A stretch of DNA of 64,000 nt from Catonella sp963545085 (lineage in GTDB: Bacteria > Bacillota > Clostridia > Lachnospirales > Lachnospiraceae), in assembly GCA_963545085.1 (NCBI GenBank), contig CAUUHV010000011.1, forward strand, positions 1-64,000, given 5' to 3'. Positions 1 to 7,800 of the stretch are shown here, one piece after another. Numbering within the stretch: position 1 is the first letter of the stretch; every line of letters starts with the position of its first letter. The translations under genes and the position numbers were made by a program. The notes beneath the pieces are model-generated. The model had not been told where the DNA came from. It ran no database searches and was given only the letters and a program-made list of their open reading frames with translations.

Positions 1-2
1 GG

Positions 3-62
3 CTTGACCGAAAGATGAATGTGTTTCCGATATGCGGTTTTCAGGGTACTGAGACCGGATAA
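3..62 (+). CDS. C-terminal tail of an unidentified gene (partial)
   Basis: One frame is open from the window edge to a TAA at 60-62, giving 19 residues. A good intrinsic terminator follows 23 bases later, which is what the end of a gene should look like. The tail has no recognisable motif, so no product can be named. It may be chance. Confidence 0.3.
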   Translation, partial: LDRKMNVFPICGFQGTETG

Positions 63-84
63 GGGTAATTGATAGAAATATAAG

Positions 85-109
85 CCGACTCGGAAGGGTC
101 GGTTTTTTT
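85..109 (+). terminator. Intrinsic terminator
   Basis: A 7-bp stem (CCGACTC with GGGTCGG, one G-U pair) closes a GGAA tetraloop and is followed by seven T residues. It ends the transcription unit entering from the left edge. Confidence 0.8.
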
Positions 110-112
110 ATA

Positions 113-214
113 GAAAAAACTCTTCGGGAGGGAGCGTGCTATGGCAAAATGCAGATGTCGCCTTTGATGACCCGCTACAGGCGGTGAATCCTGCTTTACA
201 GGATTATTTCTTAA
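113..214 (+). repeat. Dispersed intergenic repeat A, copy 1
   Basis: Positions 149-214 align without gaps to 37695-37760, with about 48 of 66 bases identical by eye. The shared core contains CAGGCGGTGAATC and ends in TTTCTTAA. Similarity appears to begin further upstream at an AAAAAACTC motif in both copies. Two small hairpins can be drawn, CCGC/GCGG and AATCCTG/CAGGATT. There is no ORF. It is probably a small non-coding intergenic repeat of unknown function. Confidence 0.65.
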
Positions 215-403
215 TTTGTTATTTATACAAAAATTATTTACAAGTTAAAGAAAAGTTAAGCTAAAAGTAAATAAAAGTGTAGAAACTAAAGCTAATTGTA
301 AGTGGAAGTAAGCTAAATTGCGTGATATACTGGTAAAGGTTAATATTGCCCTATAACCAGAGATTATAAAATATAAATTGTATAAAAAAGAGGAGATTAA
401 ATC
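215..403. other. AT-rich upstream region with weak promoter
   Basis: No gene is seen. An extended -10 (TG-A-TATACT, hexamer at 326-331) is the best promoter candidate for the lipoprotein gene at 404. It has no good -35. A GAGGAG ribosome site lies just before the ATG. Confidence 0.4.
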
Positions 404-1042
404 ATGAAAAAAGCTATGTTTGTTTTAATGTGCGCAACATTGTCCTTAACACTCTTTGCTTGCGGAGGAAAAGATAATTCTAAAAGCAGCAGTACCGCGT
501 CCGATACAGGAAGTTCAAAAAGCGGCGCAATCGCATCAGGCACAGGAAGTTCCGGGAGCGGTAATCCGACATCGTCTGCCGGTGATTCCGGAAGCGCCAG
601 CTCAAAAGAAACGGATATTTCCGCTTTGAAGATTACCGAGATGTTGACTGATATATGCAAAGACACAAATGCTTCTGCCAATGATGTATTTGATTTGGAT
701 AAGGAAAGTTTTGAGGGTTATAGTTTTATTAAGTGGACAGACGGCATCGAGGCGGCCTGCTCGGAGGGACAGACAAGTATAGATGCGCATTCAGTGGTTC
801 TTATAAGAGCAAATAATGCCGATACAAAGGCTATGGCTGAGGAAATAGCGGAAAAAGCGGATCCGAGAAAATGGATTTGTGTCGGGGCGGAGGTAGGCAA
901 GGTGCTATATACCGACAAATATGTTCTGATGGTAATGACATACGAAAGAGCTTATGACGGAATTAAAACTAATTTTGAAAAGCTTATGGGTAATGATGAA
1001 GTTAAGGTCATAGATATGAAGAAATCGGAAAAATTGGACTAA
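404..1042 (+). CDS. Lipoprotein, DUF4358-like
   Basis: The 212-residue product starts with a lipoprotein signal peptide whose lipobox is L-F-A-C, with the lipidated Cys at residue 20. A Ser/Gly-rich, low-complexity linker follows at about residues 24-68, then a compact alpha/beta domain at about 70-205. The order and length of this domain resemble the DUF4358 lipoproteins common in Clostridia, whose function is unknown; this match is from memory of the family and not certain. It should sit on the outer face of the membrane. The ATG has a GAGGAG site. The acyltransferase gene begins 15 bases after its stop, so the two are probably cotranscribed. Confidence 0.7.
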   Translation: MKKAMFVLMCATLSLTLFACGGKDNSKSSSTASDTGSSKSGAIASGTGSSGSGNPTSSAGDSGSASSKETDISALKITEMLTDICKDTNASANDVFDLDKESFEGYSFIKWTDGIEAACSEGQTSIDAHSVVLIRANNADTKAMAEEIAEKADPRKWICVGAEVGKVLYTDKYVLMVMTYERAYDGIKTNFEKLMGNDEVKVIDMKKSEKLD

Positions 1043-1057
1043 TTGAAAGGAAACGGC

Positions 1058-2002
1058 ATGGCTTTAAAGAAAACAAAACAGCCTATAATGGGTTTAGCAG
1101 CTTTTCTTATAGTTTTATTTCATCTGTTTCCTGTCTCAAGAAGTAATGATATATTTTCAAGCGTTGTAAGATATATTGTTATGACGGCATATATAGGCGT
1201 GGATATCTTCTTTTTTATGGCAGGATATATGGCGCGTTTTTCAGACACGGACAAATATTTTCTATATATTAAAAGAAAGCTTTTAAATGTTTATCCGATA
1301 TTTATTTTTTCATGTATTTTATTTATTATTATTGGTAAACTTTCTGTAAAAAAGGCTTTGTTTACAATTTCAGGAATAGATTTATTTATAAGCGGAGGAG
1401 GTTCGTTTTTATGGTTTATTCCTGCTATTATGATATTTTATTTTCTTGTGCCGTTTTATCAAAAACTCACAAAAAAAATTGGAAGTATTCAGGCATTTGC
1501 AGCAGGATTCGTTATTTGGACCGTGATAATGCTCGTGCTTGAGAAATTTTCAACAAATCACAGCATAAATATATTTCTGTGCAGAATACCGATCATATTG
1601 CTTGGGTTCATGCTTGCGGCTTATGAAGGAAAATGGAGACGGAGTTATAGGCTCGTATCCGGAGCTTTGTTACTTGTTATAGGCATGGTTTTGACTTGGA
1701 ATTTCGGCTATATGATAAAGGCGAATTTTCCGATAAGTGACATATTTTATGTAACCGCGATTCCTCAGACGGCAGGAATTATTCTGCTTGCGGATTTGAT
1801 TTTTGAAAAAGTAAAAACTTATCTTTTTGAATTTTTAGGGAAACTGTCCTTGGAGTTATACTGTTTGCAAATGGTTTTCGGAAGCTTACTTTTCGGATAT
1901 GTAATAAGGTACGTAAGTAACGGTGTCTTAGCTTTTGCGGCGGTTTTCATGCTGATTGTGATATTGTCGAGACTTATACATATAAAAAAGAAGACGGGAT
2001 GA
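1058..2002 (+). CDS. Acyltransferase-3 family membrane protein
   Basis: The 314-residue protein is mostly hydrophobic, with about ten membrane segments. It has the N-terminal His of the family (residue 22, in FHLFP) and the GVDIFFFMAGYM segment at about 48-59, matching the gVdiFFvlSGyl signature of Acyl_transf_3 (OafA/NolL-like) enzymes. These move acyl groups from CoA donors onto surface glycans or lipids; the substrate here is unknown. I start at ATG 1058 because AAAGGA lies 6 bases upstream; a TTG at 1043 touching the previous stop is less likely. The C-terminus is short and basic. Confidence 0.85.
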   Translation: MALKKTKQPIMGLAAFLIVLFHLFPVSRSNDIFSSVVRYIVMTAYIGVDIFFFMAGYMARFSDTDKYFLYIKRKLLNVYPIFIFSCILFIIIGKLSVKKALFTISGIDLFISGGGSFLWFIPAIMIFYFLVPFYQKLTKKIGSIQAFAAGFVIWTVIMLVLEKFSTNHSINIFLCRIPIILLGFMLAAYEGKWRRSYRLVSGALLLVIGMVLTWNFGYMIKANFPISDIFYVTAIPQTAGIILLADLIFEKVKTYLFEFLGKLSLELYCLQMVFGSLLFGYVIRYVSNGVLAFAAVFMLIVILSRLIHIKKKTG

Positions 2003-2010
2003 TATCAGAT

Positions 2011-2094
2011 ATGGAAATTTATAAGACGGCGGAAGTGTCCGAAAAGAATGAAATGAGCCGTTGTAAGCGGCAGGATATCCGAATACGAGGTTAA
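2011..2094 (+). CDS. Possible 27-residue ORF before the recombinase
   Basis: An ATG at 2011 opens a frame ending at TAA 2092-2094, directly ahead of the recombinase. The product is charged and has no recognised motif. The ribosome site is weak. It could be a leftover of a neighbouring mobile-element gene or chance. Confidence 0.2.
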   Translation: MEIYKTAEVSEKNEMSRCKRQDIRIRG

Positions 2095-2098
2095 TTCT

Positions 2099-3070
2099 AT
2101 GTCGGAGGATAAGATAAGAGTATACATATATACAAGAGTATCTACCGCAATGCAGACGGACGGATATTCTTTGGATGCGCAGAAAGCGAGAATAAAGGCA
2201 TTTGCCGATTATAACGGCTATGAGATAGCGGGAGAGTATGAAGACGCGGGAAAATCGGGAAAGTCAATAGAAGGGCGGGCGGCATTTGCCGGAATGATGA
2301 AGGATATAAAAGCCGAAAAAGACGGAATATCTTTTGTGCTTGTTTTTAAACTTTCGAGGTTCGGAAGAAATGCCGCGGATGTGCTGTCCACCTTGCAGTT
2401 GATGCAGGATTTCGGCGTGAATTTAATCTGTGTGGAGGACGGCATAGACTCTTCAAAAGACGTGGGAAAGCTGATGATATCGGTGCTTTCGGCAGTAGCC
2501 GAGATAGAGAGAGAAAACATAAGAATACAGACTATGGAAGGACGTATTCAGAAAGCTAAAGAAGGAAAATGGAACGGAGGCTTTGCCCCATACGGGTATA
2601 AACTGGTCGGCGGAAAATTGCAGATAAATGAGGAAGAAGCGAAAGCAATAAAGGAAATATTTGATAAATATGTAAATACGGATATGGGCTCAAGATGGCT
2701 TTCAAATTATCTCAAAGAAAAAGGAATACAGAAGATTGCGAGACGCAACGGGAAAAATACTGTTTTTGATGCGGGACTCATAAGAAGGATATTAAGAAAT
2801 CCTGTTTACTGCGGAAAGATTGCTTACGGGCGTAGAAAAATCGAAAAGGTACACGGCACCAGAAACGAATATCATTTGGTAGGACAGGAAGAATATCTGC
2901 TTGCGGACGGAATACACTGTGCCATAGTTTCCGAAAAAATATGGAAAGAGGCGCAGGAAAAGCTTAATATACAGGCGAAAAAATATGAAAATATAACTAA
3001 AAGAGAGGATTTAAAAGAAGGGCTGCCTACGGAAACGGGAGTATGTCCGCTTTACAGGTCGAAAATATGA
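2099..3070 (+). CDS. Large serine recombinase, C-terminally truncated
   Basis: This is a site-specific recombinase of the resolvase/invertase superfamily. The N-terminal catalytic domain carries the nucleophile Ser15 in YTRVSTAMQ and the basic motif KLSRFGRN. The Recombinase (DNA-binding) domain follows at about 160-270. Large serine recombinases normally run on through a zinc beta-ribbon and coiled coil to around 500 residues. This one stops at 323, just as the ribbon should begin (a lone CPL motif), and its stop overlaps the ATG of the nuclease gene. GAGG lies upstream of the ATG. I infer a decayed mobile-element integrase, probably unable to recombine normally. Confidence 0.85.
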   Translation: MSEDKIRVYIYTRVSTAMQTDGYSLDAQKARIKAFADYNGYEIAGEYEDAGKSGKSIEGRAAFAGMMKDIKAEKDGISFVLVFKLSRFGRNAADVLSTLQLMQDFGVNLICVEDGIDSSKDVGKLMISVLSAVAEIERENIRIQTMEGRIQKAKEGKWNGGFAPYGYKLVGGKLQINEEEAKAIKEIFDKYVNTDMGSRWLSNYLKEKGIQKIARRNGKNTVFDAGLIRRILRNPVYCGKIAYGRRKIEKVHGTRNEYHLVGQEEYLLADGIHCAIVSEKIWKEAQEKLNIQAKKYENITKREDLKEGLPTETGVCPLYRSKI

Positions 3071-4032
3071 AAAACGGATTTTTTTCGCTTTTTCTGATAT
3101 TTATTTTAAGTTGCAGTCTTGTTTCATGCGCTCCTGAAGGAAGCGGGGGAGACATATCCGCATACGAAAGCCCGAAAAGTGAGAATATAACTTTAGAGGA
3201 ATATTCTTATAGAGGTTCCGCTTATTATACGGTAAACGGCAATATACCGGAGTTTACGGATGAGGAGAAGAAAAGGACGGATATTTTTGAAAAATATTCG
3301 GAGCTTGACGACTTAGGAAGATGCGGTGCGGCATATGCAAGTATATGTGAGGATACTATGCCGGATACCGAAAGGGAGAGCATAGGGGGAGTAAAGCCGT
3401 CCGGTTGGCATACGGTAAAATATCCGAACTTGATACCGGACGGAAAATATCTGTATAACAGGTGCCATCTGATAGGATATCAACTTGCCGGAGAAAACGC
3501 GAATGAGAAAAACCTGATAACGGGAACAAGATATTTAAATACTGTAGGTATGCTGCCGTTTGAAAATGAAGTGGCGGACTATGTAAGAGAGAGCGGAAAC
3601 AGGGTTTTATACAGAGTTACTCCGGTGTTTAACGGAAATAATCTGGTTGCGTCCGGTGTGAAAATGGAGGCATGGTCGGTTGAGGACGGTGGAGAGGGAG
3701 TCTGCTTCAATGTATATTGTTTTAATGTTCAGCCGGGAATTTTTATAGATTATACAACAGGAAAGAGCTATACGGAGGAGAATAAAGAGAATTTAGATAA
3801 AAACGGGCGGGAGGATATTGTAAAAGGTAAATACGGTCAGGAAAAAATAAGAAAATTTATTATAAACACACACACGAAAAAATTTCATCTTTCTTCCTGT
3901 GCCGATATTAAAAATATGAAAAAGCATAATAAAAAGAGATATAAGGGAACGGTGAAAAGTTTGATAAAAGAGGGATATAAGCCGTGCAGAAAATGCTTAA
4001 AAAATATGAAAAGTAAAACACGCTCAAAGTAG
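3067..4032 (+). CDS. Surface lipoprotein DNA/RNA non-specific nuclease
   Basis: The 321-residue product has a lipoprotein signal (L-V-S-C, lipidated Cys21). A beta-beta-alpha-metal nuclease domain follows, with the motif NRCHLIGYQL in place of the DRGH of streptococcal EndA/Sda nucleases; His134 is the expected general base. A C-terminal module has His274, Cys278, Cys307 and Cys310 in a spacing that resembles the Ada-like zinc module attached to similar Clostridial nucleases. The likely role is extracellular DNA degradation or processing during DNA uptake. The ATG overlaps the recombinase stop (ATGA). I prefer this start to an in-frame 3043 start because it begins the signal peptide cleanly. 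Confidence 0.8.
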   Translation: MKNGFFSLFLIFILSCSLVSCAPEGSGGDISAYESPKSENITLEEYSYRGSAYYTVNGNIPEFTDEEKKRTDIFEKYSELDDLGRCGAAYASICEDTMPDTERESIGGVKPSGWHTVKYPNLIPDGKYLYNRCHLIGYQLAGENANEKNLITGTRYLNTVGMLPFENEVADYVRESGNRVLYRVTPVFNGNNLVASGVKMEAWSVEDGGEGVCFNVYCFNVQPGIFIDYTTGKSYTEENKENLDKNGREDIVKGKYGQEKIRKFIINTHTKKFHLSSCADIKNMKKHNKKRYKGTVKSLIKEGYKPCRKCLKNMKSKTRSK

Positions 4033-4325
4033 CAAACTGTTACTTGTCCGTATGTCTCGCCGGTCATGAGAATAAAAATTATATTTTGGAAAAGCTTAAT
4101 CAGGAAAGCCCTGTGCGGGAGACCGCTTATACATATAAGAAAAAATAATTTCTTTATAAGTTATATTATATCGGTAATATTTTTAAAATATAAATCGACA
4201 GTAAAATATCGTTTTTGCGGTTGATAAAAACTGCGTTTTTGTCTGATTTTCATACATAAATACGAATTTATAAGAATAATATAAAAAAATTATTATAAAT
4301 CTTAAAGAAAAAATAAAAAATATAG

Positions 4326-4354
4326 TTGTAATGCACAAAAAAATGTGATACAAT
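4326..4354 (+). promoter_or_regulatory. Sigma-A promoter of the c-di-GMP riboswitch transcript
   Basis: A TTGTAA -35 (4326-4331) and TACAAT -10 (4349-4354) are separated by 17 bases. Transcription would begin at about 4361, exactly where the riboswitch aptamer starts. Confidence 0.75.
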
Positions 4355-4361
4355 ATGTACA

Positions 4362-4437
4362 ACGAAAGGGCAAACCGAAGGAAATTTCGGGACGCAAAAT
4401 CAGGAGTCTACGGGGAGCTATGACTGTCCGATTGCAA
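4362..4437 (+). ncRNA. Cyclic di-GMP-I (GEMM-I) riboswitch
   Basis: The aptamer has the conserved core GGGCAAACC, then a hairpin with a GAAA (GNRA) tetraloop, then GGGACGCAAA, then a second stem containing the typical AGCTATGACTG segment. These are the hallmark elements of the GEMM-I class, which binds cyclic di-GMP (some members bind cyclic GMP-AMP). It is preceded by a promoter and followed by a terminator hairpin. The downstream gene is a very large cell-wall adhesin, a known kind of target for such riboswitches in Clostridia. Confidence 0.88.
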
Positions 4438-4451
4438 AATGAAGCATTATT

Positions 4452-4471
4452 AAACCGAAGAGTCGGTTTTT
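4452..4471 (+). terminator. Riboswitch expression-platform terminator
   Basis: AAACCGA pairs with TCGGTTT around an AGAG loop, and T residues follow. The 5' arm AAACCGAAG repeats the same nine bases found inside the aptamer at 4372-4380, so the TCGGTTT arm could pair with either copy. Confidence 0.7.
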
Positions 4472-4865
4472 GATACTGTATTTTGATTAACGGGCATAGG
4501 GGTTAGTACCGGAGGCTTTTTTGTATGTAAAAATCATTCCATGACAAAACCGAACAGTACAGCGGGTTAGACATCTAAGTAAAGGCCGCGCGGCGGACAT
4601 CTTATGTTGTATCATCATTTTGGGACTCAAAAAAACACAATTCAGCACAGAAAAGTACAATTCAGCATGAGGCTATTGCAAAATCCGCAGGATAGCCTTA
4701 AAACTATTTTGAGTTATAGTAGAAAGAAGGGATAGTCGGATATCTAAGTAAATACTGTATTATAAACGTCTAAAAAGCAGTATCTGCAGAAGCCTTAAAT
4801 TTTTAGGCTTTTTCTGCAAATATATAAATCATCAGTCAAGTCATTAAAGAGAAAGAGGTAGAATT
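4472..4865. other. Long adhesin leader with no clear gene
   Basis: There are nearly 400 bases between the riboswitch terminator and the adhesin ATG. They contain a T-rich stop-like stretch near 4517-4523, two near-identical ATCTAAGTAAA motifs (about 4573 and 4743), two ACAATTCAGCA motifs (about 4640 and 4660) and the second terminator described separately. No ORF with a ribosome site is visible. It may include the remains of an insertion. Confidence 0.5.
4785..4818 (+). terminator. Second terminator-like hairpin in the adhesin leader
   Basis: TGCAGA-AGCCT pairs with AGGCT-TTT-TCTGCA, a two-part stem with a TTT bulge. It lies only about 47 bases before the adhesin start codon. It could attenuate transcription or shape the 5' end of the mRNA. 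Confidence 0.55.
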
Positions 4866-7800
4866 ATGAGAAGTGAGAGGAAAAAAGGATGTTCATTCCT
4901 AGCCAAGTTTATGGTTATGCTTATGGTCATAAACCTTATGCACGGCATGAATCCTGCTGTTACGATGGCGGAGGAGAATGAATCTAAGTACTTTAGAAAT
5001 AACGGTCTTGAAGTACAGAATGAAAGCGGAATTGTATTAAAAGAAACGGCAAGCGGCTATGATAAAGGCAAGTTTGATGTGGAAATGCTTGTTAAGGGCA
5101 GCGGAAATACAATAACCAAGAATGAAAGTCTTGATGTTGTTTTACTTATAGATCGTTCTGCAAGCATGGAAGGAAAGAAAACGAAGAATGCGAGACAGGC
5201 GGCAAAAACCTTTGTAAGTTCTTTATTAAAGAATAAAAATGTAAGTGTCGGTCTTGTCGGTTTTGGCGGAAAGCATAGAATAAAAGAAGGAAAGGGACCT
5301 ATGCTTAACTCCATGTCGATTAGAAGAAACGAAACGGAGTTGATGGCTGAAATTGAAGCTTGCAAACCTTATACAAGTCTTTTTGGTTTGAGCAGAAAAG
5401 GAACATTTACTCAGGCTGCTTTGAGAAAAGCAAATGAGATGTTCAGTAATAACGGACATAAAAAAGCGGTTATACTTATTACTGACGGCGAGCCTACATA
5501 TGCCTATGGCGAAAACGGCGGATATATAGGCGACGGCTCCCGAATGACGGAAGATATCAGAAAAAATACTGTTAAAGAAGCAAAGAAAATGAAGGACAGT
5601 AATATTCAAATCTTTTCTGTCGGCATCGATGTAGATGATACAGGTAAAGACGTATTAACGGAAATCGCGTCTCCTAACAGATATTATAATTCAAATATCT
5701 CCGCGAGTGATTTGGAGAATATTCTTAAAGAACTTCACGACATTATCATAAAGTACGGTATTGAAAACGGTACTTTACAGATTAAAATGAATGATCAAGT
5801 TGATTTTAAGAATACGGACGATCTTGGCAAGGTTACAATTACACCTGAAAATAATGCAGGTACAGTCAGCGAAGAATTTAAGAGCAGAGTAGCGGCTATA
5901 GTGAAGAAGTGGGATTCCGATACAAAGACTCTTACCTTAGACGGTGTTATCTTAGGTAAAGATGAAGTGATTAAGGTAAGATATAATGCGGAGCTTAATG
6001 AAAATTATAAAGACGGAGAGTGGCATCCGATAAACGAAACCGCGATTTTATTACCTAAGGGAGTAAATGAGCCTAATAATAAGTTGGAATTCAGAATTCC
6101 GGATGTAAAAGATATAGTATATACAACTGTTACAATAAATAAAAAATGGCAGAATGACGATGTTCCTGAAGGTGTAACGGAGGTTACTGCCGAAATTTAT
6201 AACGGCGCGGCTAAGGTTGATACTGTAGTTATTAAGAAAGAGAGTCAGTGGAAGGCAATATCGAAAGAATTGCCTAAGTATGAAAACGGCGATGATGCTA
6301 TTTACAATGTAAAAGAGGTAATTCCTGAAGGAGCTGCTTACAAAGAGGTTGAAACTACTAACAGCGGTAATAATCGTTATGAGTTTACCATTACCAATGA
6401 AACCCTTCATACATACTCATTTATTGTTAAAAAGGTATGGGAATATACCGCTTCAAAAGAAGATGTAAAAGTTCAGCTCTACTCTCAAAAGGGAAATGAG
6501 GATCCGAAGAAAGTAGGGGAGCCTGCAACAATTAAAGCCGATGAAGGTGAGTATACATTTACCAAACTTATTCAGCCGGGGAATGAAATTAGGTATTTTG
6601 TAAAAGAATTGAATAAAGATGGCGTGGAAGTAGAAGAAGGCGGTAGCGTTCAGCTTAATAACGGCACATATAATGTACGTTATGAATATTCCAACGCATT
6701 TGCAGGATGTACAGTCACCAATACCAATTCTGCGGATAATAATACTTTCGAAGCACATGTAAATAAGGAGTGGATAGGAACACCTACGGACATTACTTTC
6801 AGATTGATGAAGGATAATGAAAATGAACCTTTTGATACTTTAGTATTAAAGGCTGCGGATGTAGTAGACGGAAAGGTAAGAGGAACATTTGCAAAGAAAT
6901 TACCTATATATAATATAAACGGCAGCCTTATTTACTACAGAGTGGAAGAAGCAGTTCCGGACGGATACAGTGCAGTTGGAAATGAGAGTGTTGCCATAAC
7001 ATCCGAAAATCCTACCGCAAGCTTTAAGAATGTAAACCTTAAGGATACTATAAAGGGAACTTTGATTAAAAAGTGGGTAGGCGGAGTTCCTTCCATACCG
7101 GAACTTACGTTTGTTTTCGAGAATTCGAAACTTCCGGCAAACTCTGAGCAGAAATCGGTTCTTATCTATGGTCAAGGTGATGAGTGGAAGACAACTTTTG
7201 AATTGCCTAAGTATAATGCCGACGGTACTGAAGCTGTTTATACGGTAAAAGAAAATCAGATAGACGGATTTACATCGGCATTTGAAAATGGTAAAAATAC
7301 CGTAACCGGTGACGGACAGAAGATAACCTGTGTAAATACCCAGTCTACGGATAATATTGAGATTACAGTTAACAAGGAATGGGCGGACGGTGTTCCTGAA
7401 ATAGCAATGCAGTCGGTTAAAGTAAAGGTTTCGGAAGCGGATAATAAAGTTGATCCTGTTGAGAAAGAAATAACCGCAGATGCTAACGGAGAATGGAGCA
7501 CCACTTTTACAATGCCTAAATGGAAAGGCAGTGATGTGCTTAGTTACTCGGTAGTTGAAACCGAGATAAACGGCGAGAAAATTGAGAAACTTCCTGTCGG
7601 CAATGATAATGTTTATTACCACAAAGCATTTAAAATTACATTGAAAAATGCAAAGGATATAAGTCAGTCCAGCATTGTTACGATAACCAACAGTATAAGA
7701 GAATCCGAACCGGACGAAGGCGACAACCGTGTAATAAATGTTGTAAAAAGCTGGGGAAAAACTCCTGCGGAGAAAAGAAAAGACGTTAAAGTAAAACTGT

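Noticed and set aside
4501..4525. Possible extra terminator with a T6 run in the adhesin leader
   Set aside because: Only a 3-bp stem can be drawn before the T run, so I do not call it.
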